64,000 nucleotides of DNA. It comes from Physcomitrium patens (taxonomy: Eukaryota; Streptophyta; Bryopsida; Funariales; Funariaceae). A program made the translations under genes and the position numbers. Under the pieces are notes generated by a model. The model was not told where the DNA came from, did no database searches, and saw nothing but the letters and a program-made list of their open reading frames with translations. This document shows positions 32,387 to 45,530 of this stretch, in pieces. Every line of letters starts with the position of its first letter. The stretch's first letter is position 1. The stretch is from assembly GCF_000002425.4 (NCBI RefSeq), contig NC_037270.1, forward strand, positions 12,152,698-12,216,697, given 5' to 3'.

Positions 32387-33703
32387 CTTCATCAACTTCA
32401 AATTTGCCTACAAAGGTATTCCAATGGACTTGTACTCTTTCATGTTGAATTGTTTCAACACCTCTTTAATAAACTTATTTGAGCTCATTGTAATGGTCTT
32501 ATTACTATGATATTTTATAAATTCCACTTCTAAATAATAGTAGAGCTCTTTCAAATTATTCATCTCATATTGCTTATTTAATTTTATCTTCAACCAATCT
32601 ATTTTCTTCATGGTATTACTCAATATGATTAAATCATCAATATAGAAGATGACAATCAATATGGACTTATTTGATTACATCACATATAAGAAATAATCAG
32701 CCTCACTCTTTATAAATCCCTCATTCACAAAAAATATCTCAATTTGTCGGTACTATATTCTTAGTGATTGATTTATGCCATATAAGAATTTTTTCAACCT
32801 AAAAAAATAGTATTGTTTATTTTTTTTCAATAAATCCTTGATATTGATCCATATTCATGAGTAATTTGTATTCTTCTTCCATGGATCTTTTTCACTTCAT
32901 AGTAATAGACTTTATTATATCACACAAATTCAATAGATCAATAAAAAGTGTAACATTAGCATATTTTTTACTTAAAGAAAGATGTGGTTCTTTCACCATT
33001 TACTATGTAGTCTTTTTTTTCTCAAAGGATATTTCTTTTCATTTGAAGAAGATTCATCTTGTTGCATTCCATACTTTCTTTTAAGTTTCTGCTCTTATAA
33101 AGCTTACCTTTTTTTACTAAAAGATTGGTACTCTTTATTATCATCATTATTATAATCTTCAATATCTTTATTTACAATCATAGGATCTATAAAGGTCTTT
33201 TTTTTTATCTTCTTTGCATCTTTATCTTCATTCACACTTCCACCATCTTCATTCTCATCATATTTTCTTTCTTTTTTTACTAAAATTAAAGATAAATTTA
33301 CAAATATATCATTATTTTTACTTGAATATATCTCCAAGTCCTTACAAGTACTCTTATACTCCAAAAATTCAACATCATGACTTTTGATGTTCTTCTTAGA
33401 ATCTAAACATATTAGCCTATATGCCTTGGTACTTTCATAATATCCAATAAATACATATTTTATATCTTTTTCATGAAGTTTGGACCTCATATAATCTTGT
33501 AACTTTGTATAAACAATACATTTAAAAGTATTCATGTATGAAATATAAGGTTTTGTCTTGCTCCAAGTTTCTTTTGAAGTTAATGATATAAGTGCTCAAG
33601 TAGAATAATAATTACTTATATATAGGACATTCACCATTGCTTCTATTCAAAATTAATTTCTTAAGGATTGAGCATATAACATACTATTTGAAATCTTCAC
33701 AAT
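32387..33703 (-). pseudogene. Copia E: RT and integrase C-terminal region
   Basis: The minus-strand frame 32659-32408 is RT with the active site FYIDDLIIL kept, followed by KLNKQYEMNNLKELYYYLEV. The frame 33535-33104 is the integrase tail (KLHEKDIKYVFIGYYESTKA, YRLICLDSKKNIKSHDVEFL, then a charged stretch). Part of RT between about 32830 and 33100 is broken. It continues beyond a family G LTR at 34934. Confidence 0.85.
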
Positions 33704-34933
33704 TGTGAATATAAAATTCACTACTTAATCCAACTACAAAATGGCTTCAATTAAGAGTTGCTTGTAATAGGTGCTGTGAAGTGAAAGTAGCAAGAATAAG
33801 AATCAAAGAAGTAAAATATGAAACAAGTGGAACAAGTGCAATCAAGCAATTATAGACTACAAAACTAATCATAGTCTCTTCATTGAGTTTTCATCCAATA
33901 AAAAGTAAAAAATAAAAATAAAAAAAATATTTTTAGATTTTTTTTATGTTATCAATAGTTTAAGAAACATATAAATCCGAATTATTATGAGTAAGTTATG
34001 AAGTTTTGAAAAATAACAAGTAAATGAATGAAAAGTTAAATAAATAATTTTACCTCAAGGATAACTTATTTAAGAGATGAGGAGTTTGAGCCTCACCAAG
34101 GCTCACAAGTAGTATATATTTGTTTTCTAAAGAGGCCTCGAGGCCTTAGTCTTATTTTCCTACCTATATCCAAGGTGCTAAAATCCATATGAGATTTGTA
34201 CACCTTTTTAACTACAAGGACTAGACTTGCTTCTGATCGTCCTATTTTTTACTAGTAAAATATATTTTTTTGTATATTTGACTTCACTAAGATATTTAAA
34301 AACACCCCATTAGCCTAAGAATCTTGTATGGCCTTCAAATCTTGCTTCATTTCTTCATAATGGCTCCCAACATGATAAAACTTATTTTTACCAAAGTCTT
34401 AGAAATTGCTCTAAAAATTCCTAAAAAAATCTAAATAAATTCTAAATAAATTCTAAAATTCTTATAATGGTTCTATAATACTAATATCAATTTTAGGCTA
34501 TAATTTCTTATCTTGATGGTTTTTATAGTAATACAATCAATTTAAATCTATTATAAATCCTTCTTTTTATATAACTTATTAAAATAACATGAGATTTTTT
34601 TCATGCTTTTTTTAACTAATAAATAATATTTATATTTTTTTCTTATAAATAATATTTATATTTTTTTCTTATAAATAATATTTATAGATAGAAGGCCAAT
34701 ATAAATATTTAATTTAGTAAATATTCCTTAATATTCAATAATAAATAAAAAATACTAAATCAACTAAGATAATTACCTCTAAGACTTACTAAGACTCTAT
34801 TTCTTCTCCACTAATACTATTCTCCTTTATTTAACATCTTCTAAGCACATCTTCATTTAACAATTGTAATTTTGGCACTCTAAATGCATTCTTTTGTTCT
34901 AAAACAACTAGTGAATTAAATTGATGACTTACA
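33704..34933 (-). mobile_element. Solo LTR, family G, copy 4
   Basis: On the minus strand TGTAAGTCATCAA (34933) to ATATTCACA (33704), 1230 bases. The flanks ACAAT and ATAAT match 4 of 5. The flanking copia integrase is continuous once it is removed. Non-coding. Confidence 0.85.
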
Positions 34934-35360
34934 ATAATGATTTGATTTGCTCTTTCAGCAACTCTAATTTATTGAAGAGTGTAAGGAGTGGAATTTTATC
35001 TTGGTATACCTTGAATCTTCAAAAATTATCAAAATTATTTGATATGTACTCACTTTTATTATCCATGTGCAATACGTTGATCTTACATTTATATTACTTT
35101 TATATAAATACTTTAAATTTCTTACATCTTAAAAAATAGTCACTCTTAGATTTGAGGATAAAAATCCACTCTTTTTGAAAAAAAGATCATCAATAAATGT
35201 GGTAAAGTATCTTGCTTCTCCATTTGATGGTGTATTTATTGGTTCTCATACATCTAAATGCATAATCTCCAACAACTTGCTTGCATGTATTATAATTCTA
35301 TTTAGAAATGAAGTCTTATATTATTTACCTTAGATACAACCTTCATAAGCAAGTGACATG
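34934..35360 (-). pseudogene. Copia E integrase core
   Basis: The minus strand parallels copia F2 at 18290-18740, with ARYFTTFIDD near 35190. It is truncated near 35360, where gypsy D gag begins. Confidence 0.75.
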
Positions 35361-36981
35361 GATGATTTATAAACAAAAATGAGAGCATCTCAATTAGAAT
35401 CCAAATCTTTCATGAAATGAAATTAATGACAAAATAATTACCTAGCCTCACTAGAAATCTTAATCTCAATTCTCTTCTACCTCCCATTAAATTAGAAAGG
35501 CATATGATAGAATTATGGTATGTTCAATGTACATAATCAAGACATTTGGTCTAATTTTGTAATTCTATTCTTCCACATAATCAAAATTTCTAACTATATA
35601 CTCATCAATACAAAAATCAAACCTTTTAAGGACATAATTTAGGACAATAAGGATTTAATACTAAGAACTATGGTTTGATGAACCAAGTAAGATAATAAGT
35701 AGAATTTTATGTATTTTATAAAAAAAAGACATTCAATTGGTCAATATTGGATTAAAAACCAAATAAAGTATGAAAATTGTGGAAGTAACTATCTCATGGA
35801 ATTTTATAGAAATGAAGATAGAGTAATTCTTTTATAATCTTCACTTAATAATTATCTTCAAAAATCATTTAACAATCATAGAAAAGCATGACAAATTCAA
35901 ATAGATAAAAATTTGAAACCCTTAAATTTTTACAATAATTATGAAGATAATATGCAAAATTGAAACGTATCCTATAGACTATAAACTAACTCTTAATATA
36001 TTCTACTAAATCCTAGTCAAGGTCAAAATTCTTTTAACGAACTAAAACAAGTCCAATGATCTCAAGATATGAGATTCGTGTCTCAATCTATAAGAAAGTT
36101 GGAAGCTATTCAAAATTCCATCCAATCTAATATCAATCAAGCCTTTTTTCTAGAATTAAATTCAATAAACTTAAAAAAAAACAATAAAAAAAAAAGAATC
36201 TATCTGTGATACTAGTTTTTGCAATAATAATTACATCTAAGGTTCCATCTTTACTTATCCATCATAAAAAAGAAAGTAGTACCTCAGAGAATCTACCTTA
36301 TTTTTTAAATTTAGAATAAATTACAAAGAATATAATCAAGGAAATTCAAATTAATATAGCTAAATTTATGAGATTGGATTCTTTGGTAGAAGAATTATCC
36401 TTCTAAAATCTCCGGGTTAAATATTAGCCAAGTGTTAATACAAATAATCATAGTTGGAAGGGTCCCAAAATCTCTATAAGTGAAATCCATGAATAGTATA
36501 AGCATAGAGAAGAATTCACTACATGAACTTATAAAGTATGGAATGATTTTAGAAAATTAAAGATAAATATCATATTTTCTCAACTATTGAATAATCTTCA
36601 ATGGTTAAGAAGGTACTAAATAACCATATTTTCATGAAAAATCAGAAAAGGTCTAAAGTTAGGATAGCAACAAAAATAGATACTTATATAAAATGAAATG
36701 AAAAGAAAGTAATTAAAATTGAGGTTTCTATGTAGATAAAATAATACCATATACCATTGTAGATGGTGGAAGTGGTTTGAATATTATGCCCTTCTAAACC
36801 ATGAAAAAAATAGGATTAAATATCACTAGTTCATCTCCCTTTATTGTTAAGATGACCAATCAAAGCTCATCTATTCTTGTGGACCAAATAAAAAATTGTA
36901 AGATATAAATTAAAGAATATGCCTTGACATATCATATCATTTGGATGCATACATCAAAGATTTCTTCTGCTTGTTACTTGA
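35361..36981 (+). pseudogene. Gypsy D gag (5' truncated) and protease
   Basis: The first part is collinear with 63570-64000 (same order of ACCTCCCATTAAATTAGAAAGGC-like and TTGTAATTCTATTCTTCCACATAATC-like blocks). The protease near 36755-36830 reads VDGGSGLNIMPF, then the SSPFIVKMTNQSS motif. DGGSG in place of DTGA is typical of this gypsy group. The 5' LTR is missing, and frame breaks are frequent. It is cut by a family G LTR at 36982. Confidence 0.75.
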
Positions 36982-37962
36982 TGTGAGTCATCAAATTGAC
37001 TCACTAGTTATTTTAGGACAAAAAATGCATATAGAGTACCAAAATAACAATTTTTAGGTGAAGATGTACTTAGAGGATGTTAAAAAAAAGAGAATAGTAT
37101 TAATAAAGAAGAAATAGAATCTTAGTAAGTCTTAGAGGTAATATTTTTAGTAGATTTAGGATTTTTACTTATTGTTGAGTAGTGAGTATTAGTTATTAAG
37201 ATCAATATCTATATTGATTTTTTATCTATATGTACTACTTATAAAAAACATATAAATATTAATTAGCAGTTAGAAGAAGCATGAGAAAGAACCTCATGTC
37301 TTTTTAGTTATTTATATAAAAAATAGGATTTATAATAGATTTAAATTTATTTTATTACTATAAAAATCTTCAAGGTAGGAAATTATAGCCTTAAATTAAT
37401 AATAATATTATAAAACTGTTATAGAAATTTTTAAAATTTATTTGGAATTTATTTAGATTTTTTTAGGAATTTTTAGAGTAATTTCTAAGACTTTGAAAAA
37501 AATGAGTTTTATCACTACGAGAGCCATTATGAAGAAATGGAGCAAGATTTGAAGGCCTTTCAAGTTTCTAAGGCTATTAGGGTGTTTTTAAATACCATGG
37601 TGAAGTCAAAAAATATAAAATTATGGATTTTACTAGTAGAAATAGGAGGACCAACAGCTAGTATAGTCCTTATAAGAAGGAAGGTGCACAAGTTCCATAT
37701 GGGTTGTAGTACCTTAAAGATAGTTAGGAAGATAAGACTAAGGCCTCGTGGCTTCTCTTAGGAACCCATATACACTATTTGTGAGCCTTGGTGGGGCTCA
37801 AACTCCTGATCTTTTAAGCAAGTTATCATTGAAGTAAAATTATTTACTTAACTTTTTATTCATTTACTTGTTATTTTTCAAACCTTCACAACTTATTTAT
37901 AGTAACTTGGATTTATATGTTTCTCATACCATTGAAAAGATTAAAAAAATAAAATTTTAAAA

Positions 37963-37993
<31 letters not shown>

Positions 37994-38191
37994 ACTAGAT
38001 GAAAACTCACTGAACAGATTGTGACTAGTTTTGTAGTGTATAATTGCTTGATTGTACTTGTTTATCTTGTTTTTTGTATTTTTCTTCTTTTGTTCTTATT
38101 CTTGCTACTTTTAATTCATACCACCAATTACAAGCAATTTTTAATTGAGGCCATCTTGTAATTGGATTAAGAAGTGAATTTTATACTTACA
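36982..38191 (+). mobile_element. Solo LTR, family G, copy 1
   Basis: TGTGAGTCATC to TATACTTACA, 1210 bases, flanked by CTTGA and TTTCA (3 of 5). Gypsy D protease continues across it (KPWLR follows). GTGAGTCATCAAATTGACTCAC at its start is a perfect 8-base inverted repeat holding two TGASTCA motifs. Frames such as 37537-37761 are chance. Confidence 0.8.
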
Positions 38192-38880
38192 TTTCATAAG
38201 CCATGGTTGAGGGATTCAAAAGCCATAGTCAACTAGAAAGGAGATAAGATCCACATTATCTTTGGTCCATAGAAGAATACAATCAAAATCTCCATACAAA
38301 CCATCCTTGATCATGAAAAAATTAATTCCATTGATTCATTAGAAGATATTCAACAATCTAAATAATAAGGCAATTTAACAAAGGTAGTCAATTTAATTGA
38401 CCAAGACTAAAAAAAATAAAATTCCTAGGTTCCAACGTTTATTATTAGAAAGATAAAAAAAATTTAGACAATAGCTAAACAATCATCCAGACTCCAATTT
38501 TGATTATTTTAAAACATTTAATTTTTTAGAAGGTTTGTTGGAGATTTCGAAAGTTGAAGATACCAAAGTCCTTATATTAAGATAGATGGGACATTAAAAA
38601 AAGAAATTGAGGTCTTTAAAAGAAATGAGAGCTTAGTTCTATAACTTAGATTTCAAAATCTTTTATTAAAAATTACAATTGGCAATGGAATTGTCAACTA
38701 TCTTCTTATACCTAGTGATTAGTATACAATTTTTTTAAAAAAAAATTCAATATAAGTATTTGAATGAAAAGTCATAGATTTATTTTATAAAAAAAAAAAA
38801 AAAAAAAAAATCCAAAAATATTAAAATTCAAGCCCATTTGAATCAAGAAGAGGTGTTTAGATATTGTGATTTGATTATGA
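38192..38880 (+). pseudogene. Gypsy D protease tail and linker
   Basis: It starts with the KPWLRDSKAI-like sequence and NWKGDKIHIIFGP, which in this gypsy group follow the protease. It then decays; an A-tract of 22 bases is at 38789-38810. Confidence 0.65.
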
Positions 38881-39660
38881 AATATTGAGATATTTTAGCA
38901 TGGTTCTACGAGGATTTGAAGGATATATCTCCTAAAGTGGCTCAAAACTACATTTCTTTATTCTTGATGTAAAGAAACTTAGACAAAAGGAAGGACATAT
39001 GAACCCTCAATTCTAATTAATTGTTAAAGGAGAGTTGGAAAAATTATTACAAGTTAGATTTATTAAGCTAGTAGAAATAACAGATTGGAACTTTCCCATG
39101 GTCCTTGTGAAGAAAAAAAAATGGTAAATTAAGAGTATGCATAGATTATAAAAAACTCAACAAGCACACTCAAAAAGATCATTTCTTCTTTTATTTTATT
39201 AATAGTTTTTTAGATGAAGTAGAAAATCACAAAACCTATACATGTATAGGTGGATATTTGAGTTATAATCAAATTTCCATAGCTCCAAAAGATCACCATA
39301 AAACGACTTTTACCACTCCTTGGAATACTTTTATTTTTTTAATTATGCCTTTTGGACTTTGTAATATCCTTTCTACCTTCCAATAAGCCATGACCTTTGT
39401 TTTTTTCATATTTTTTATATAAATCTATGATGATGTTCATAGATGATTTTAGTATCTAATCTAATATCAAAGACCATCTAAAAAATATAGAAGAAATCTT
39501 AGAAAGGTGTAAAAAAATGGAAATTGCATTAAATCTCAACAAAATGTACTAAAAAATCTAAAAGGAGATTTTATTAGGTTATGTGGTTTTTAAAGAGGGA
39601 AGAAAACTTGATCTAATAAAAATAGATGTCATAGTTAAAATGCAACCTCCTATAAATGTT
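38881..39660 (+). pseudogene. Gypsy D reverse transcriptase
   Basis: Motifs across frames: WNFPMVLVKKKNGKLRVCID-like sequence near 39085-39150, GYLSYNQISIAPKDHHKTTF near 39250-39310, MPFGLCNILSTFQ near 39345, the active site MMFIDDFS near 39430 (FIDD) and LLGYVVFKEGRKLD near 39570-39610. Frameshifts and stops throughout. Confidence 0.85.
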
Positions 39661-40440
39661 AAAGGGGTGGAAAGAAACTTAGAACATCTTGAATAGTAGT
39701 AGGAATTAATTTCCAATTATGCCACAAAAACTTTATCCATTACCAACCTCAAAAGGAAGTTGCTTAAGTTTGAATGGACAAAAGAGTGTCAAGATGCCTT
39801 TGATTGCATAAAAATAATATTAAGCTCATACTCTATTTTAAAACCCTCTAATTGAGATTATTTCTTTCATATCTAATATAATGTTTCATCCTTAGTAATA
39901 AATAGTACATTATACCAATTAATAGAAGGTAGGCATAAAAATTATCCTATCACATTTGCTAGCAAGAAGTTGAATCTGGAAAAACAAAATTATAGTACCA
40001 CAAAAAGGGAATACTTAATTATGGTCTTTTTTGTAAAGAAATTTTGAAATTATCTTTTATTAAATTTTGAGATATTTTTTGTTGACCATATGGCCATCAA
40101 ATACTTAGTCAACAAAGTAGATTGGAGAGGTCGTATATCTCAATGGATATTATTATTAAAAAAATTTGACTACAATGTAGAATACGAATCTAAAAAATTA
40201 TATATTCAAGCCAATTATCTTTCAAGTTTAGAGAAAAAATTAAGCTTTATTCCTATTGATAATAATTTAGTAGATAAATCTTTTTTTATCATTTCCCTCC
40301 ACCTTATTTTGTATAATTATATTATAATTTTTTTAAATTCTAATAAATTTTCAAAAAATAATTCAAAAATAAATATCAAGATATTAGAATTAATAGTATT
40401 TATTTTTCTATTATAAGAAAATTATTATATTATCAAAAAA
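39661..40440 (+). pseudogene. Gypsy D RNase H
   Basis: NYPITFASKKLNLEKQNYST-like sequence near 39940-40000, TKREYLIMVFFVKKF near 40000-40050, and an open frame from 40090 (MAIKYLVNKVDWRGRISQWI, LLKKFDYNVEYESKKLYIQA, NYLSSLEKK). These are the RNase H end and the start of the linker to integrase. Confidence 0.8.
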
Positions 40441-41500
40441 TAGATGATTTATTTAGATAATATAAGGTAGTAGGTGAAATACCAATTATATTAATTGCAT
40501 GCTATGATAGTGCATGTAGTAGACACTATTTGGATAGACTAACAACTCAAAAGGCAATGAAAACTCGGTATTATTAGCTTGTTATATTCCAAGATATGCA
40601 TGCTTATATTAAACAATGTGATGCTTGCCAACAATATGCAAAAAATGATTTGCATATGGTACTTTTTTTCTAGATATCTTTGACTTTAGTTTCTTTTGAA
40701 AAATAAGGATTTGATCATATAAGAAAAATTTAATACAATTCTTGAAGAGGAATAAAACATATTATGGTAGCTATAGAATACCTAAAAAAATAAGTAGAAG
40801 TAAGAGCTTTCAAAACCAATAATGATATCCATGTAGCTAACTTTATATATGAAAAATTTATTACATGATTTGATTGTTCTAAAAATTTTATTAGTGACCA
40901 AAGAACACACTTCTTAAATGGTGTGATAGAAGAGATGATTAATAGGTTTAATATAAACTATTGTATGATTATTTCTTATCATCTACAAAATTAATGGTCA
41001 TATAAAAAGAGTGAAGAAAACTTTAATAAATATCCTAAAAAAAAGTTCAAGACTTAAAAAGAAATTGAGACAAAAAATTATCAACAATCTTATAGGCTTA
41101 TCATGCAATCTACAAAGTCACAATCAAGGCCACTGCATTTTTCATAGTATATAAAGTAGAAATTATACTATCCATAGAATTTGAGATCAATTCTCTAAAG
41201 ATAGTAATAGATGACAGATTAACTATCTAAGAATCTTTAAGTAATAGATTAGAACAAATAGAAGACCTTGATGAAATTCAAAGAATTGAAATTCAACATA
41301 TAGAAGCAATTCAACAAAAGAAAAAAATTTCTTTTGATAAAAAAAACTCAAAAAGAGAGTATTACAACTAAGAATATTAGTATTATTACAAGGTGTCAAA
41401 AAATAGATTTCTTTGGGAAATTTAATGCTCTTTGGTTAAGAACTTATTATATCAAGAAAGTGTTTGATAACAACTTTTTATAATTAAAAAGATTAAACAT
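40441..41500 (+). pseudogene. Gypsy D integrase
   Basis: Zinc-finger remnants ACYDSACSRHY near 40500 and CDACQQYAKNDLHM near 40620. The core has IRKI, then the VAIEYLKK region near 40765, and ISDQRTHFLNGVIEEMINRF near 40890-40950 (second catalytic Asp). The C-terminal part near 41240-41340 contains EDLDEIQRIEIQHIEAIQQK. Broken by stops. Confidence 0.8.
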
Positions 41501-42376
41501 TAAAATATTTTCAATAAAAATATTTGAAAATAGATGTAAGGAGTTTAAAGTGTGAATAATTTATTTCATAAAAAAATATTATACTTTCTATTTATATAAA
41601 TAAATAAGGATCTACTTGAATAATTCAGTCCAACTTGATTTTTATCAAGAAAATAGGGATCTTGATTCAACACAACAAGAACTATTTTTATGTGGTTTTT
41701 AGTTCTATTAGAATATTATCTCTTTTATTTTATAAGAACTAATAAATCCTATGTAAAAAATAAAAATAAATTAATTAATTAATTAAAAAAAATTAAAAAA
41801 TTATTTTTTAGGATTTTGAGATAAGTTAGCAAAGATTAGTATCTTCATGTGTTGGACAATTGGCCACAAAAGTAGTTATGTAAGAGATGGAATAAATTCA
41901 AATCCAATCTATAAAGGTAGCTATTTATATGAGCTAATGTTAGAGCAAGAAAGTAGCCAACTTGAGCAACCTAGAGGATGTATAGGCCTCATGGCTTCTA
42001 ACTTAAATTCTTCTCCTTAAATAAGAATTATATAGTATCAACTTTTAGATTTTTTTTTCATAAATGTATATTAATTTTCTTCTTTTTTTATGTGTCTCTT
42101 TTCTTATTCCATAGAATTATCTTACTTTGCTTTATTAAGTAAACTGATTTCTTCAACAGTCTTCTAACTCATAAAAATAATACTAGAAAATAGGAATGTA
42201 CTAATATTGAGCATGATCTTTCATATAAGTATTTTTTCTTTGATTTTATAGCACTATTAGTACAAAATTGATAGAATATTAAATCTAGTGTGCCTAAATT
42301 TAAATAAGAGCTTACTTTTGGAATAAGAGTTTTAAATTCTCTCTTTCTCTTTGAATTGTTCCAAATGGTCACTATA
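41501..42376. other. Unassigned AT-rich region, possibly the 3' end of gypsy D
   Basis: It follows gypsy D integrase, so a 3' LTR would be expected. TGTAAGGAG near 41534 could begin it, but no partner LTR is in the window. A minus-strand frame at 42444-42169 (91 codons) is AT-rich and unrecognised. Confidence 0.3.
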
Positions 42377-42640
42377 TGTAAGTCATTAAATTGATTCACT
42401 TGAATGTTTAGTATAAAAAATACACTAATGGTGCTTAAAATCATAGATTTTATGAATTAATAGTAGAATTTTTAGGAAAAAAAAATAGATTGCTCATGAA
42501 AAATATATAGTTTAGGATAGAATTTATTAAGATAAATTTCCATGATGAATAAGTTTTTTTTAATTAATATTAGATGATGGCTAATAGGAGTAGCTCTTAT
42601 TATCAAAAGAAAAAAAAAATCTATTTTATTAACAATTCTT
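42377..42640 (+). repeat. Family I LTR start, copy 2
   Basis: It begins TGTAAGTCATTAAATTGATTC and follows 25736-25990 closely (TTTAGTATAAAAAATACACT and TTTAGGATAGA blocks), then diverges at an (AT)n run (42651-42674). A family I-like end lies at 46800-47156, so the two may be termini of one disrupted LTR. Confidence 0.6.
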
Positions 42641-44300
42641 AAAAAAAATTTATATATATATATATATATATATAGAAGGATTAAAAGAGTATGAAAAAAT
42701 ATTAAAAATAGAGAAGAAAAAGAAATAAAATCAGAAAAAAATATTAAAATTAAATAAATAAAATAAAAATAAAAATAAAAATTTTAAAAAAAATCAAGGT
42801 GACAAGAGGCTACCTTTGAATAATACAGCTTCTTTGGCAATAGAGATATGACCACTGAATCCTTGACTCTTTTTTTTTTTGGTTTTTTCTTCATGTCTTT
42901 AGGAGCTCCAATACTTTAGATATTTTTTTTATCTTCTTCTTATAGTGGGAGTGTTGCATATGAATAATTGTGAAGTAATAGATTGTGCTTTGTTGAGCTA
43001 AGTAGTATTTTACAAATAAGAGTAATAGTATTGTATTTAAGCTCTGTCTATTACAAGCTTTGCTAATTGGTTCTTTTTGTGTATGTAATTAGATTAGTCT
43101 CTAATGAAGGCAGCAAGAAGAAGATCATTTTTTCGTTCTGTATTTAAGTGCATTTTTTTTCTATTTTGTATGTTTGGCATAAATTCCAAAGTAGTGTAGC
43201 TATTGTGGTGTGGCAATGGACTTGGGCATCTAGATAGTCTCACATAGAATTCCAAAAAATGTGGAGCGGAATTCTTTTGTCTAGGATTTTTCTTGCCAAG
43301 ATCTTTCAATCATTGACAACAAAGAAGACTATTGTGGCATTATTAAACAACAAATTTTTGATTGATATTACACACTAATACAGCATATTAGTAGTTGAGC
43401 ATATTTTGAATATAACAAATGATTGATATAGTGATTCAATATACAATTCAAAAGGGCGGAATAGTAAATCCATTAAAAAGTAGCAATTGCCAATCTACAA
43501 ACTCATTCTCTTCCCTATAGGAACAATGTGGACATGACAAAAATTGTACATGAGGCAAGATAAGGTAGCATTTTTGATTCAATGTTATTAGATCAGATTA
43601 TAATTAGAAATAGAATTATGTAATTGGAGTCTTTTAGAATCATCACCAAGAATAAGAAGCTATAAATATACTTAAGAAGTTGCTCTTCAAAAAAAGCTTC
43701 AAAACCTTATTTTTTTATTTATAATTTTAAGAGCATAAATTATGATATAGATGTACCAATAATACCACAATCAAGAACAATTAGAAATTGAAAAAGAATC
43801 AATAACATTTTTATAGAGCTTCTATCTATATTTGATTACTAGTCATAAAATCAAAAGAAAAGCCACAAATGAAAATAGTAATCATGATTATGAAAGAGAG
43901 AATTTGAAATATCCAAATTATCAAGGTTTTACAGGTCATCTTTAATATTTTTTGTAAACTATGATTTTGAACAATCTCAATAATTTCAAGCACTTGAGGA
44001 TATACCAATTTCTACAATTATGTAAGACTCCTAGAAGCAATGTTGTGTGGCATGATTCTCTATCTGGGAATATATTGGATACCTAACTATAGAGAGTTTA
44101 GCTTTAACTTATTAGATAAGTTCCAATAAATGATGTTTTTTTTAATATAAAGGCCAAAGAAATATAATAGTATTTTAGGATATTTCAATAATAAAATCCT
44201 TCCATATTAAAGAAGATTTATACATAAGGCTTTTTAAAGGATTTAAAAATGTCCTAATATTCTTTGCTATACCAAATCTTAACTAACTATTTGTCGATAA
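42641..44300. other. Unassigned repeat, no gene seen
   Basis: Low-complexity A-rich sequence to about 42790, then a slightly more complex stretch at 42800-43560. The frames at 43309-43094 (71 codons) and 44008-43826 (60 codons), both minus, have no recognised motif. Confidence 0.3.
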
Positions 44301-45530
44301 GTTTGATTTTCTATAAGATTAAAGAAAATCCATAATCTTCTTACAAATATCCATCTTTATATCATAATTTTTTCATAGCTCCGTATCTTCATCTTTAACA
44401 TATTTATAAATTCTTAGCTTCCAAAAATCCCTTTACTTTCTATAAAATATCCAAATTGTAGTAAAAATCTTTTAAAATATTTTTTTCTTGCAAAGGATTT
44501 TTTCTCATTGAACTTTAGAAATTCATATCTCTTCATCCAACTATTCAATTTTTTTCAAGTTTTTAGATAATGTAGAATTTATTCTTAAGCTTTATCACAT
44601 AAAAAATGAACTTAAATCTAATACAGATCGTCTAACATCTTAGAAATCCTAACAAGTACTTTAAATCCTAATTTACTAGCATCTAAATTTTATTTTGTCC
44701 ATATCTCAAAACCCAAACTCTAAATACTACGAAACTTATGTATAAAGTTTATTAATATGATAATATATATTCTTAGAAATTTTTAGCCAAAATCTTATTA
44801 AATTGCTCAAGATATGGCTTAAAACACAACCACAAGTAAATTAGATCACTTACTACCTTTAAATTGCAAGTTTTGACTTCAACTTCCTATAAATCCTTCA
44901 TTCTACTTTAAAATTTATAAAAAAATATGCAAAAAATATAGCCAAAAAAGTGCTCTATTCAATCTTAGTTGCTGATCTTTCATTGCTTTCCAAACACACG
45001 CATTATGTCCAAAAGAATGATAGTAGATACAAAATCAATACCCTAACTTTGAGCACCTATATCTTTCTCATAAAAACTCCAAATCATCCAAAATTTGTAA
45101 CAAAATTATAGCCAAAAATCTAAACTCTTTGATCTTAGCTTTTTATATTCAAATTGCCTCCAAAAAGTAATCCTAATTCCTAATAAGGCCTCAAATAGTC
45201 TTCTTGAAGCCCACTAGAATGCCTTTTGGCCAATAGCAATAGAAATTTTTATCATCCATCTCCATTCATCCATATGGATGTCTTTTGGCCAATAGCAATA
45301 TAAATTTTCATCATCCATCTCTATTCATCCATATGGATGCCTTTTAGCCAATAGCAATAGAAATTTTCATCATCCATCTCCATTCATCCATATAGATGCC
45401 TTTACTATTTTTTTTGCTACCAAAATCCCTTTCTCATCCTTTTTCTTATAAGTTTTACATAATATATGTCCTAAATACCAAATAAAAGAAACGAAATAAG
45501 ATTTTAAGAATCACCAATGTTTAATAAAGG
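44301..45530 (-). repeat. Repeat K, copy 1 (minus orientation)
   Basis: It shares, in inverted orientation, landmarks with 48100-49370, for example CACTTACTACCTTTAAATTGCA near 44848 against the complement of TGTAATTTAAAGGCAGTAAGTG near 48794. Borders are approximate. It includes the minisatellite at 45219-45401. Confidence 0.45.
45219..45401. repeat. 59-bp tandem repeat, three units
   Basis: Units start at 45219, 45278 and 45337, with a partial fourth at 45396. Each begins ATGCCTTTTGGCCAATAGCA and contains CATCCATCTCCATTCATCC. Units differ by only a few bases. Confidence 0.9.

Noticed and set aside
37537-37761. 74-codon frame also found at 59144-59356
   Set aside because: It repeats because it lies in the family G LTR; other G copies have stops there, so repetition is not coding conservation.
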